Origin: a virus
DNA length: 64,000 bases
Reading direction: 5' to 3' (one strand)
IMG/VR virus record: IMGVR_UViG_3300025030_000013
Location: 1-64,000 of that record
Position numbers and translations under genes: made by a program. Below, one piece after another: positions 18,201 through 25,969 of the stretch. The notes beneath the pieces were generated by a model. That model was not told the origin of the DNA. It made no database searches and was given only the letters and a program-made list of their open reading frames with translations. The number at the start of each line of letters is the position of its first letter. Position 1 is the stretch's first letter.

Positions 18201-20354
18201 ATGAAGCCAGAGGCTGTGCCACTTGCTAAAATGCTTTCAAGAAAGGCAACGGAAGATGGTAATATTCTAGGGTCTAGAGAAATAATTGCTGATGTCGCTG
18301 AGAGATTAACCCAAGCGGGTCAATTCAGCCAGGCGGCCAAGATATTGAGGGATGCAGATCCCGAAACATTCCTCTTAACCATTGGTAAGCAGTTGAAGAA
18401 GTTGAACAAAGAAGGCGCGGAACAATACGGTAAAAAGTGGAGTAATGTCGAATTAACCCCTGATGAATTGACTATGGTATCGAGTATTGAGCGAGGTAAT
18501 CAAGCGTCTTACGAATCGGCATTTGAACAAATACAGGCGAGAATAGCTAATGAGATGCCTGCGAGTGCGTTTGAGAAGATTAACGCTTGGCGTCACTTGA
18601 GTATGTTATTAAACATAAAAACACATGTTAGGAATATTTTGGGAAATGGTATTATGATGGGTATGAGGAAATCCGCACAGAGGGTATCGGGCGTCTTGCA
18701 AAAAGTAGCTCTGCCGGAAGCGGAAAGAACTCAGTCGGTGCTTGTTAGTAAAGAATACAAAGGGTTGGCTAATGACTACTTTGAGGCGAATAAAAAGGAC
18801 TTACTGAGTGGTGCGAATAAATTTCAAGAAGGTATGAGTTTGAGGATGCCCGACAAGAGGGTATTCAGAAAAAGTCGTATTGGAGAAAAGTTTGGCAAGG
18901 ATATTGATGTATTAGAAAAGACGCGCAAGTTAAATTATAAGCTACTGCAATGGGGAGATAATCCCTTCTACAAGGCGGCCTATGTGGACCGTATAGCGTC
19001 ATATGCTCAGTCAAAAGGGATAAAGGATTTCTCTAAGTTAGAGCAGGAAGCTTTTGATATTGCGGAACGAGAGGCGCAACAGGCTACTTATAGAGACGCG
19101 AGCGTTATTGCTACTTTTTTAAACAAGGTGAAAAGTCCTGAAAAGGGTGCGAGTATCGGGAGGAAGACGGGAGCAGTATTAACCGAGGCGGCACTTCCTT
19201 TTACCAAAACACCCATTAACCTGATTAAAAGAGGCATCCAATATTCACCAATTGGTGTAATGAATGGACTGGCTGGAATAAAGTCATCCAAGGGCGCGGT
19301 TATTGCAATTGATGAGTTAGCTAAAGGATTAACTGGAACGGGTATACTCGGGTTAGGTTATCTCTTGGCAAGCAAGGGCGTGTTGACCGGAAAGGCCGAG
19401 AAAGACATTGACCTAAAGGCGTATAATGCAAATACTGGGAATTCTCCGTTCTCTGTGTTGGGCAAATATAGTTACGACTGGGCACAACCTTTCTCCGTTC
19501 CCCTGTCGGTTGGCGTGGAGATATTCAACGCTATCAAGGATAAACCGAATGATATGGCTAGAATGAATGGTCTGATTTCCAAGAACGATTCATCAAAGTT
19601 CGAAGAAATGGCACTTACTGCCGCGAATGGAATAATGGAAGGCCTTAACGCTTCGGGCGATGTTGTATTCAACATGAGTATCATGAAGGGCATAAAAACA
19701 TTGCTTGGTAGTGGTTACAATGGATTCATGGAGGGTATGGCACAGCTACCACAAGGATATGCAACTCAATTTATACCTACACTATCTAGTCAAATAGCAG
19801 GTACGATTGATCCTGTTAGTAGGCAAACTTATGTCAAGGGAAGCTTGCCTGGTTCAATGAGGAATGCCTTAGTATCTAGGATTCCAGTAGCTAGTACCAC
19901 GTTGCAGCCTCGACAGACTCCATTCGGTACAGATATGAAGAAGATTGAGAATCCAGCCGGTAGGGCATTTTCTCAATTCCTAAGTCCTGGTATTATCACC
20001 AAGGATCAAGGAATTAACCCTAAAGTGGATTCCGAGTTAAGGAGATTAAACAAAGCAGAAGGGTTATCTAATCAATTACCGACTATGGTTCCTAATTACA
20101 TTGAAAAAACCCAAAAGCATCCCAAGATCGGATTATCCCCTGAAGAGACAACCCGATATCAGAAGCGTGTGGGTCAGTTAACGTTAGCATCTTTCGGTAA
20201 GATCATTAATAGCGGGGCGTATAAAAATGCCCGCGCTAACAAAGCGAAGGGTAAATCTGCTGATGAGATAAAAGCTGATATGCTGGCGACTGCGGTATCT
20301 GATGCTAAGGCACTGGCAAAGAAGGAGATATTAAAAGGCAAGGGTCTAAAATAG
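15261..20354 (+). CDS. Giant internal virion (ejection) protein, possible ADP-ribosyltransferase-like domain
   Basis: 1697 residues from TTG 15261 after AGGAGG. Two copies of NMFADLLxxP open the protein, followed by long Ala/Lys-rich helices, a pattern shared with T7 gp16-like ejected proteins. Around residues 600-705, YDSIVHTTPNGLYAEIVKLDSSPGRIK resembles the end of ADP-ribosyltransferase folds in phage polyvalent proteins ('GYDGIV...E.VVFD...IK'). I cannot see all catalytic residues, so the enzymatic call is tentative. A terminator overlaps the stop region and ends the structural operon. Confidence 0.75.
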   Translation: MATNMFADLLDKPSSPKVKKNMFADLLPPEPKQANVQPEFYEDTPDYTKYLTTSHAVSSPVVQPTQPSTWDQVKAGDIKGLINQVGLGLSQGLANTGAAKQNVDIANMLTKNPLPGMADIGKQQLAEIQANQDYLKANPAESLPAILGKEIPSLPLWMAGEGAVGALGKGIGKLFPSVIPAAEKVGSKLPSFIKGGLTDAAAYGGVVAPTQNIQEGGSFQDLLEREKQIPSIALGGAVARGAFKGIGEGAKLGKDVLGEGGSLRQALELRKLNIPEIKSNPLDDVQNAYKPTFSLQDIKSANPVNRSVQRGTELGTLRVSDRITPQYKARQSELTDTFKDLPIGSTKTPLARNTLQENIDSSMGISKPTEVYQGLDAFGKPLQNYKLNTDAKNTIAEITDKMDKKVQDIAKSMRQADGQTKVDSIRSQVKARGGIKQGNADIFEEQKVIPNWIRNDKGGMALDQMADEMKMSTDELLRAIDDSAYSKKDYITEAYRVAYKDPEYQALSNTLDKLKADSQGKVKLLRKDKITTPDDFPFPIKDIPIIRYQKEVGPATYSDLRGGTWYNRVDNVHGENTGYNADDSAVGGMNKLAENYTPKKPLLVKDTESAGAGDAAIRAIKGEKYLDDVYEAYFDGQESIKTLLGKFGIPEQEATLLMKHPEQPQVLLDRVGTELAKQNGYDSIVHTTPNGLYAEIVKLDSSPGRIKAIDGPIKLKPRELTPKTTPEILPIESFKRLKPSGSLPVDEVPRPVKKLTPVAKEKLIWTNKDGIGSSGAKMKDIPKRGEVPGKLEVRPTGVEGAKIGDWMDPKLAASVHPVADKVMTILDDIESSALARIKSNKGRISAGLPVDTLIDYSILGGVKIARGAVKFSVWSAEMIKDLGDEVKPHLKEVWAKAKEQHATMVDGTFEPNIPAGTKERGFSKNTRTDINNPDALRDSYTTDALWYKQLGNKDVVAKAQAIFDQGFESARTQLTELASRMKPEAVPLAKMLSRKATEDGNILGSREIIADVAERLTQAGQFSQAAKILRDADPETFLLTIGKQLKKLNKEGAEQYGKKWSNVELTPDELTMVSSIERGNQASYESAFEQIQARIANEMPASAFEKINAWRHLSMLLNIKTHVRNILGNGIMMGMRKSAQRVSGVLQKVALPEAERTQSVLVSKEYKGLANDYFEANKKDLLSGANKFQEGMSLRMPDKRVFRKSRIGEKFGKDIDVLEKTRKLNYKLLQWGDNPFYKAAYVDRIASYAQSKGIKDFSKLEQEAFDIAEREAQQATYRDASVIATFLNKVKSPEKGASIGRKTGAVLTEAALPFTKTPINLIKRGIQYSPIGVMNGLAGIKSSKGAVIAIDELAKGLTGTGILGLGYLLASKGVLTGKAEKDIDLKAYNANTGNSPFSVLGKYSYDWAQPFSVPLSVGVEIFNAIKDKPNDMARMNGLISKNDSSKFEEMALTAANGIMEGLNASGDVVFNMSIMKGIKTLLGSGYNGFMEGMAQLPQGYATQFIPTLSSQIAGTIDPVSRQTYVKGSLPGSMRNALVSRIPVASTTLQPRQTPFGTDMKKIENPAGRAFSQFLSPGIITKDQGINPKVDSELRRLNKAEGLSNQLPTMVPNYIEKTQKHPKIGLSPEETTRYQKRVGQLTLASFGKIINSGAYKNARANKAKGKSADEIKADMLATAVSDAKALAKKEILKGKGLK

Positions 20355-20368
20355 CCCCTTGCCTAACT
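20336..20368 (+). terminator. Terminator of the structural operon
   Basis: AGGCAAGGG and CCCTTGCCT form a nine-pair stem spanning the stop codon, followed by AACTTTCT. It separates the virion genes from a convergent small gene. Confidence 0.65.
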
Positions 20369-20379
20369 TTCTCTTATTA

Positions 20380-20595
20380 TCATTTTGATGCATTGATTTT
20401 CCGAGTGTGATAATCCTTAATTGAATCGCCTATATTCGCAAGTATTCCTGTCAAAGCAAGTGTTCCGAAAACAATTATAAGCATAACTGCCAACCAACTT
20501 GACCCACCATCCGCAATATAGCTTACTGCAAAAAGAAACATTATGAAAAATATAAATATTTCTATTTCCTCTATGTCTTGTCGAAATATCTTCAT
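20380..20595 (-). CDS. Small two-TM membrane protein
   Basis: 71 residues on the opposite strand with two hydrophobic helices (about 12-31 and 36-56) and a basic C-terminus (DYHTRKINASK). GAGGGGGC precedes the ATG. The convergent orientation suggests expression outside the late transcript, for example in lysogens, as for superinfection-exclusion proteins; that role is inference. Confidence 0.65.
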   Translation of the reverse strand: MKIFRQDIEEIEIFIFFIMFLFAVSYIADGGSSWLAVMLIIVFGTLALTGILANIGDSIKDYHTRKINASK

Positions 20596-20643
20596 GCCAA
20601 TTGCCCCCTCTTCTTTGTAAATTGTTCCTAATTATATCATACT

Positions 20644-20671
20644 TTTACTGAAAGGTATCGCTAAGTATGAT
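20644..20671 (+). promoter_or_regulatory. Promoter of second HNH gene
   Basis: TTTACT, 16 bp, TATGAT (a second -10-like TATAAT overlaps at 20671). It would start transcripts at about 20678, upstream of the folded leader. Confidence 0.55.
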
Positions 20672-20681
20672 ATAATAATAG

Positions 20682-20726
20682 TGGGCTAGGAGGCATCCGA
20701 ACGAGAGTAACCCTACTCTCTGCCCA
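20682..20726 (+). promoter_or_regulatory. Folded 5' leader before HNH gene
   Basis: TGGGC (20682-20686) pairs with GCCCA (20722-20726). Inside lies GAGAGTA/TACTCTC (seven pairs, loop ACCC). The whole resembles a small branched RNA placed in the leader of the endonuclease transcript. Its role is unknown. Confidence 0.5.
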
Positions 20727-20766
20727 TTTTAATTTTAGGGTAAATGCTGAGGGGGCGTTAATTTTT

Positions 20767-21690
20767 ATGGGAAAAACTAAGACATGTTTCCAATGCAAGA
20801 GGGATCTTCCTGCCGATAGACTCCACTTCTATATAGCAAGCCATACTAAGGATAAATTCCATTCCGCGTGCAAGGAGTGTGAAGGTCATAAGTTTTCCAA
20901 GCCTAAGCTGGTTGAAAAAGAAGGGCACAAAATATGCACAAAGTGCAATAGGGAACTACTTGCTACTTTACTTTACTTCGAGAAGTCATCCGATTGCAGA
21001 TACGGAGTTTCATCCATATGTAAGGAGTGCAGAGGGCGAACCTTTATGATTCGAGAGCTAATACCAGTAATTGATGGGTACAAGGTGTGTAACATATGCC
21101 GGGTTAATCTTCCGAATACGAAGGAGTATTTCTACAGTAGTGGTAGCGCATTAAGGCCTGACTGCAAAGAGTGTGAGAGCAAGAAAATCAAGGCTTACTA
21201 TGTTGAAAATGTTGAACACAAAAGATGTTATGCTAGGGATTGGTATCAAGGACATTGTTCCAATAACGAAGAGTACAGGATTAATAACTCTGTTAGAGCT
21301 AAGAAACATAGGATAGCTAACCAATATACTGATCGGTATAAGACTTCTCAGAACATTAAATCTCAAAGAAGGAGATCGCTGAAGAACAAATTGATAAGCA
21401 CCCTGACCGCTAAAGAATGGACAGCTATAAAGCAGGATTTCAATAACACATGCGCCTATTGTGGTGAGAGAGAAGTTTTAACTCAGGATCATTTTATCCC
21501 TTTAAAGGTTGGAGGGGAATACGCAATAACTAACATAATTCCAGCATGTAAGAGTTGCAATAGTCAAAAGAGCGCCAAATTGTTTTCCTCATGGTATCCA
21601 ACCTTCAAGCACTACACCCACGAAAGAGAAGCTAAAATACTCTCCTACCTAGGATACGTCAACGGACACCAACAACTCTCCCTACTCTAA
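20767..21690 (+). CDS. HNH endonuclease with repeated zinc ribbons
   Basis: 307 residues. Three CxxC...CxxC modules (CFQCKRDL...CKEC; CTKCNREL...CKEC; CNICRVNL...CKEC) cover residues 1-140, then a basic linker, then an HNH core: CAYCGEREVLTQDHFIPLKVGG...NIIPACKSCNSQK (about 236-275). The fingers recognise DNA and the HNH cuts it. Flanking promoter and terminator make it a mobile unit. A GGGGGCG sequence sits 5' of the start. Confidence 0.85.
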   Translation: MGKTKTCFQCKRDLPADRLHFYIASHTKDKFHSACKECEGHKFSKPKLVEKEGHKICTKCNRELLATLLYFEKSSDCRYGVSSICKECRGRTFMIRELIPVIDGYKVCNICRVNLPNTKEYFYSSGSALRPDCKECESKKIKAYYVENVEHKRCYARDWYQGHCSNNEEYRINNSVRAKKHRIANQYTDRYKTSQNIKSQRRRSLKNKLISTLTAKEWTAIKQDFNNTCAYCGEREVLTQDHFIPLKVGGEYAITNIIPACKSCNSQKSAKLFSSWYPTFKHYTHEREAKILSYLGYVNGHQQLSLL

Positions 21691-21695
21691 ACCCC

Positions 21696-21725
21696 AAGAC
21701 ACCATAAACCCATGGTGTCTTTTTC
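21696..21725 (+). terminator. Terminator after second HNH gene
   Basis: AAGACACCA / TGGTGTCTT nine-pair stem followed by TTTT: a textbook intrinsic terminator. Confidence 0.8.
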
Positions 21726-21746
21726 TATACAAAAAGGAGGAACCAC

Positions 21747-21971
21747 ATGGATCACTTCGACAACGCATCCGGCCCCGAACAACGGTACCGCAACGACCTA
21801 TTCAACGAACTACGCACCCAATCCTCCCTGCTAACCGAACTAAAAGAGCAAAACTCCCTACTCAAGGACATAATCAAACTCCTATCAACTCCAAAACCTG
21901 ACCAACCAAAAGTGGTAAAGCGTGTTCCAGCCAAGAAGAAAGTCGATGCAATAATTAAGAGGGGGATTTAG
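21747..21971 (+). CDS. Hypothetical coiled-coil small protein
   Basis: 74 residues with AAGGAGG upstream. A leucine-rich heptad stretch (LFNELRTQSSLLTELKEQNSLLKDIIKLL) is followed by a basic Lys/Pro tail. Likely an oligomeric structural or accessory protein. It is adjacent to and co-transcribed with the next gene. Confidence 0.65.
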   Translation: MDHFDNASGPEQRYRNDLFNELRTQSSLLTELKEQNSLLKDIIKLLSTPKPDQPKVVKRVPAKKKVDAIIKRGI

Positions 21972-21972
21972 T

Positions 21973-22398
21973 ATGACAATACATTTAGGTGATGAATTCG
22001 GTAATGAGTACAATAAGAGTAATCCTGTGCCGACTTCTATTACTGGGAGTTTAGCAAATGATTTAGGGTTATATTTAGACGGCACGGTTATTGCTGCGGG
22101 CGCAACACTTTATGGTGATTGGATTAATGATCTTGATTGGGTACGCCATATAGTTTTGTTTGTAAAAACAGATCAAACATGCACGATACTTACCTCTCGT
22201 AAAAACAGAGCGTCAGTTGAGGCAATTGCAAATATTTTACTTGCCTCAACAGGTTTAACAGGTGGTAGCGTGGTAAGATTTACGTCTGCCGCTCCACCTG
22301 TTAGTTTACTTGGTTATAGTGCTAAATTTGGTATAAATAATATTGGTGCAGTGCCGACAGTGGTAGCGCAGCTTTATGTTCAATTATTAGGATTATAA
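21973..22398 (+). CDS. Hypothetical beta-rich virion-like protein
   Basis: 141 residues after GAGGGGG. Alternating beta segments (VRHIVLFVKTDQTCTILTSRKNRASVEAI, YSAKFGINNIGAVPTVVAQLYVQLLGL) resemble small phage appendage proteins of unknown function. No family recognised. Confidence 0.6.
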   Translation: MTIHLGDEFGNEYNKSNPVPTSITGSLANDLGLYLDGTVIAAGATLYGDWINDLDWVRHIVLFVKTDQTCTILTSRKNRASVEAIANILLASTGLTGGSVVRFTSAAPPVSLLGYSAKFGINNIGAVPTVVAQLYVQLLGL

Positions 22399-22410
22399 GG
22401 AGGGTATAAA

Positions 22411-22683
22411 ATGAATGATCTTTTTGAAAAATTAGGGAAAAACAATCTATTGGACGGGGACAACATTATCCTTGAAAGGTATGAAGGGGGTAACACTCAA
22501 ACCGTCAACAAGGATATTTTTTTAGTTTTTTTCGGTGATGTTTCAGAGAGCCCAACATATGAGGCATTATCTGGAAATCATACGTTTTTATGGGGAGATC
22601 CGCCTCAAAGTTTAACTTACAATGCTACGCAGTTAGGTTATCAAGGATATTTTGACCAATGGCATGAATTGGGTATAATTTAG
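22411..22683 (+). CDS. Hypothetical small protein
   Basis: 90 residues with GGAGGG before the ATG. Aromatic-rich C-terminal half (TFLWGDPPQSLTYNATQLGYQGYFDQWHELG). Last gene before a terminator. No function recognised. Confidence 0.6.
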   Translation: MNDLFEKLGKNNLLDGDNIILERYEGGNTQTVNKDIFLVFFGDVSESPTYEALSGNHTFLWGDPPQSLTYNATQLGYQGYFDQWHELGII

Positions 22684-22715
22684 ACCTTCGCTAAAAACTG
22701 CATTTTATAATGGGG

Positions 22716-22740
22716 CACTCTAGAAATAGAGTGTTATTTT
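22716..22740 (+). terminator. Terminator
   Basis: CACTCT, loop AGAAAT region, AGAGTG, then TTATTTT. It closes the three-gene unit 21747-22683. Confidence 0.6.
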
Positions 22741-22768
22741 CCTATGGACATAGAAAGTGGGTGTTCTA

Positions 22769-23098
22769 TTGAAGAAACCACTAATAATCGTCTTAATAAT
22801 CATCTCATTTTTCTCATCACTTTTTCTATTCATTCACAGCAGGGGTTCACCTTCGATCAAAGTCATAGGCAATAACAACGTTTCAATTATCGGAGATAAC
22901 AACTCAATGGGTGCTGAGAGGATAGACTTGAATAGGGCGTCACAGGAGGCCCTAGAATCACTCCCAGGGATCGGGAAAGTGTTGTCGGCGCGGATTATAC
23001 AAGGTAGACCATTTAAGGACCTCCAGGACTTAGGGAGGGTAAAAGGTATCGGTGATAAGACGATTCAGGGGTTGGAAGGGAAAGTAGTGGTCCAGTAA
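22769..23098 (+). CDS. ComEA-like helix-hairpin-helix DNA-binding protein, membrane-anchored
   Basis: 109 residues from TTG 22769 (a GTG at 22757 is an alternative). An N-terminal TM/signal helix (IIVLIIISFFSSLFLFI) is followed by a polar linker with IGNNNVSIIGDNNSMG and a ComEA-type double helix-hairpin-helix: IDLNRASQEALESLPGIG...ILQ-like...VKGIGDKTIQGLEGK. ComEA binds dsDNA outside the membrane in competence. In a phage next to holin and lysin genes it could bind incoming or released DNA; the role is open. Confidence 0.75.
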   Translation: MKKPLIIVLIIISFFSSLFLFIHSRGSPSIKVIGNNNVSIIGDNNSMGAERIDLNRASQEALESLPGIGKVLSARIIQGRPFKDLQDLGRVKGIGDKTIQGLEGKVVVQ

Positions 23099-23120
23099 AA
23101 TTTAGGAGTTGGTTGAGTAA

Positions 23121-23393
23121 ATGGATGTTGCAACAATTGTAGAGGCATGTATCAGATTAGGAGTAATCCCATCATTGTTCATATACTTATTATTCGACAC
23201 TAGAAAAGAGCACGCTGAGCAGATAAAAGAAGCCCATGACAGGGAACGGCAACTCATGGAGAGTCTAGCTAAATCAGACGGTGTTCTTGAAAACTTCGCT
23301 GCCAGCCTTAATAAGATAGGTGAAACGCTCAATGGCATGGACAGAAGCCTTAGTTTCCTGCAAAAAGATGTTGAAAATTTGAAGAATGCATAG
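23121..23393 (+). CDS. Holin, BhlA/UviB-like
   Basis: 90 residues. One N-terminal TM segment (LGVIPSLFIYLLFDTRKEHAEQ) is followed by a long charged coiled coil, the pattern of BhlA/UviB holins in Bacillota. It lies directly before the amidase. It would permeabilise the membrane so that lysin reaches the wall. Confidence 0.78.
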   Translation: MDVATIVEACIRLGVIPSLFIYLLFDTRKEHAEQIKEAHDRERQLMESLAKSDGVLENFAASLNKIGETLNGMDRSLSFLQKDVENLKNA

Positions 23394-23402
23394 GAGGTAG
23401 GC

Positions 23403-24110
23403 ATGCAACTAAGAACACAGCGAATCAAATACGTTGATTTGCATCACACAGCCGGGCATGAACCAAATACCCAAGCCATCAGAGAATACCATGTCAACGT
23501 TCGTGGCTACGGTGATATCGGTTATAACTCAGTTATTGAGCCAAATGGCACAGTTGGAGTAGGACGTGATACCAAATGGGCCGGCGCACATGATCCCGGC
23601 ATAGTCCCGGGAGAATCCTATCCCATGAATCAACTTGCTTATGCAATTTCACACATAGGCGACTTCATGGAAGAAGAGATTAGCGAGGTTCAATTTCAAG
23701 CGTCTATAGCTGAGTGTGTGAGGGTTTGTAAGCTCTACAATATCCCATCAAGTGGTGTAAGACGGCATAGCGACCAATACGCTACAGATTGTCCAGGGGA
23801 TAATTTCCCTTACAAAAGATATATCACAGAGCTGGACAAAAGGTTGAAGGGTGGTGATGAAGTGTTAGAAGTAGCAATCTTAAAGTTTTCCGCAGAAGAT
23901 GAATGGGCTGCAAAAGATATCGATGCCAAACTGGGAGGAGTGGCAAACTTTACGAGGCAGGGGGCTGGTAGGATTATTCCGAAGGACGCGATGGCAGCGA
24001 AGCGTTTGATTGTTGTTGGTGGTCCTACTACAAATCATCCCAATGAGGTCCTTTTAAGCGGAAAAACGAAATTTGATACAGCCGTAGTGGTTGGAAAGTA
24101 TTTGGGTTGA
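23403..24110 (+). CDS. Endolysin, N-acetylmuramoyl-L-alanine amidase (Amidase_2)
   Basis: 235 residues. Catalytic domain about 1-150 with zinc ligands in DLHHTAGHE and VRRHSDQYATDCPGD, and the YNSVIEPNGTVGVGRD core of type 2 amidases. The C-terminal part (VGGPTTNHPNEVLLSGKTKFDTAVVVGKYL) resembles cell-wall-binding repeats of Bacillota hydrolases. The start is ATG 23403 after GGAGGTAGGC. It follows the holin directly. Confidence 0.88.
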   Translation: MQLRTQRIKYVDLHHTAGHEPNTQAIREYHVNVRGYGDIGYNSVIEPNGTVGVGRDTKWAGAHDPGIVPGESYPMNQLAYAISHIGDFMEEEISEVQFQASIAECVRVCKLYNIPSSGVRRHSDQYATDCPGDNFPYKRYITELDKRLKGGDEVLEVAILKFSAEDEWAAKDIDAKLGGVANFTRQGAGRIIPKDAMAAKRLIVVGGPTTNHPNEVLLSGKTKFDTAVVVGKYLG

Positions 24111-24123
24111 GAAAGGACATTTT

Positions 24124-24369
24124 ATGGATGAAGATTATGTCGAACAGCGTGAAGTGATTGAAATGAGTGATGTTATCAAATTAATGAAGGATTGCAATGA
24201 CATCAATAAGCGCTTCATGTGGGTTATCGCTATTGCGTTAATATGCTTCACAGTTATGGTAGGTAGCCTTGCCGGGTTCTATTTTCTTGGGAATAACCAT
24301 TCAGGTGTAGATCAAAAGGCAGTTCAGTCCGATGGGCGGCAAGAAGTGTATCAGAGTATCATAAAATAA
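24124..24369 (+). CDS. Small single-TM protein in lysis cassette
   Basis: 81 residues from ATG 24124 (GAAAGGA upstream). Acidic N-terminus, one TM helix (about 35-57, MWVIAIALICFTVMVGSLAGFYFLG) and polar C-terminus. It may be a second holin-like or regulatory lysis protein. No family is certain. Confidence 0.6.
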   Translation: MDEDYVEQREVIEMSDVIKLMKDCNDINKRFMWVIAIALICFTVMVGSLAGFYFLGNNHSGVDQKAVQSDGRQEVYQSIIK

Positions 24370-24386
24370 CCCTATGGTAAGGGGTG

Positions 24387-24545
24387 TTGGCAATTAGGAA
24401 AGAATATCGTTGTAAGAAATGTAATAAATTATTGGCGATCGAGGTAGACGGACAACTTCAGATCAGGTGCGTCCAGCGCGGGAAACATACTGACGGACAC
24501 AAATGCGACACAATTTTAACTATTCCACTAAATAGGATAATGTAG
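24387..24545 (+). CDS. Com-like zinc-ribbon protein
   Basis: 52 residues from TTG 24387 with AAGGGGTG before it. The pattern YRCKKCNKLLAIEVDGQLQIRC...CDTIL matches the Com family of phage Mu-like zinc fingers (RCxxCxxLL...IxC...C). In Mu, Com activates translation of the DNA-modification gene mom. No mom-like gene is visible here, so the target is unknown. Confidence 0.65.
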   Translation: MAIRKEYRCKKCNKLLAIEVDGQLQIRCVQRGKHTDGHKCDTILTIPLNRIM

Positions 24546-24585
24546 ACTTCGCGGCGCTCCTTTATTTTAGGAAAGGAGATAAAAT

Positions 24586-25908
24586 ATGCTAGATTTACTA
24601 ATGCCAGAAATTTCAGCAACTGCAGGTAATTACAGCGATGGCGTGGTAATAGGGAATATCGTGCGTTCTAATATTGTTGGAGCGTTTACTAGTTCCGTAA
24701 TCCTTGATACAATATACGCATTGAGAAAAGAAAGTGTAGTTAGCGGAGAAAATGTAGGGGATCAGTTCTTGGATGTATCAGCTAATGCTATAGGTAATGT
24801 AGTGAATGGATTTAGCGCACTATCCGGTTTAGAATTATGGTTATCATCTATAAAAGATATTTGCGAAATATATGTACAAATAGATACTCCAGGCGTGTAC
24901 ACGGGAACTATGTCTGTCCAAGAAAGCATAGATGGAGAAACCTTGGTTGACGTTGGAAATTTAGTCGATGGTTCAGATGGTTTAAGAGCATCAGCAGGTA
25001 TATACAAAATAAGTTTTGACGATAACGATAACCGAAAGGCAATATCTCCGTTTTTCGGAGCGACAAAAAGGAAGTATATTGTCATAAGTAGGAGTTTGAC
25101 AAGTTCCCCCCAAACCCCACTTTTAAGAAGATTATGGTTAGCTTGTTCTGATAATTCAAAGGAGTATTTAGATTTTACGGATGCTGAAAACCAAGATCTT
25201 GCAGATCCTATAGATCAATCTTTTGTAGATTTAACCGTAATACCGAATATAGACGCTGACACAAACTTAGGTTTTTCCGGATTAACTATGGGATTTGATA
25301 GAACTGATTATCGAGCAGTAGATAATACGTCCATTGTGCCTATTCATGAGTATTATGCTAGTGATGAGACGTGGAAACCTCTGCAAAATGTTGTTGATCC
25401 ATCTAACTTTCATACAATTGGACCAACTAATTACGGTGATCCTACTGTACTTACTAAAGTAAGGTGGACTGTCCCGACAGATTGGACAGCTAAGCCCCTT
25501 ACGTTCGCACCTTCAATAACACCTGTTACAGCATATTGGTACAGGAACCGAATGGTCTCGATAGGTACGTACACCTTATATGCTACTCCGTTATGGCGAG
25601 CTAGGTCGTTGTCATTTGGGAGTAGTCTGGCTTATGGTATATTTCACGCGAAAGCAAGTAGTTATTCATATGTAACGTTTGAAATTGGCATAGCGAGTAC
25701 CGCGGACATGATTGTAGCCTTCGTTAATGCAATCACTGGTCAGTCAAGAAGCGTTACGATACCTCAAAACACATCTTCAAGTGGCTCAGTTACCGGGGGA
25801 AGGTTGGATTTTGTAACTCCTTTGGAAATTGGGGCAGGTCAACATTTACTAATTTCTCATATTTCAGGATCTGGTAATTTGCAGGATGTTCAATTACGAA
25901 TAGGTTAG
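24586..25908 (+). CDS. Tail fibre / receptor-binding protein, copy 1
   Basis: 440 residues starting MLDLLMPEISATAGNYSDG, beta-rich throughout. It is a paralogue of the next gene (shared start, ESIDGETLVDVGNLVD, PFFGATKRKY, LLISHISGSGN). Paired fibres with a shared scaffold and variable surface are typical of receptor-binding modules. AAGGAG precedes the ATG. Confidence 0.68.
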   Translation: MLDLLMPEISATAGNYSDGVVIGNIVRSNIVGAFTSSVILDTIYALRKESVVSGENVGDQFLDVSANAIGNVVNGFSALSGLELWLSSIKDICEIYVQIDTPGVYTGTMSVQESIDGETLVDVGNLVDGSDGLRASAGIYKISFDDNDNRKAISPFFGATKRKYIVISRSLTSSPQTPLLRRLWLACSDNSKEYLDFTDAENQDLADPIDQSFVDLTVIPNIDADTNLGFSGLTMGFDRTDYRAVDNTSIVPIHEYYASDETWKPLQNVVDPSNFHTIGPTNYGDPTVLTKVRWTVPTDWTAKPLTFAPSITPVTAYWYRNRMVSIGTYTLYATPLWRARSLSFGSSLAYGIFHAKASSYSYVTFEIGIASTADMIVAFVNAITGQSRSVTIPQNTSSSGSVTGGRLDFVTPLEIGAGQHLLISHISGSGNLQDVQLRIG

Positions 25909-25969
25909 TTTTCATAAGTCTCCCGAAATCCTTCGAGATTCAAAGATTGCATTAAGGGAGGTAATAATA

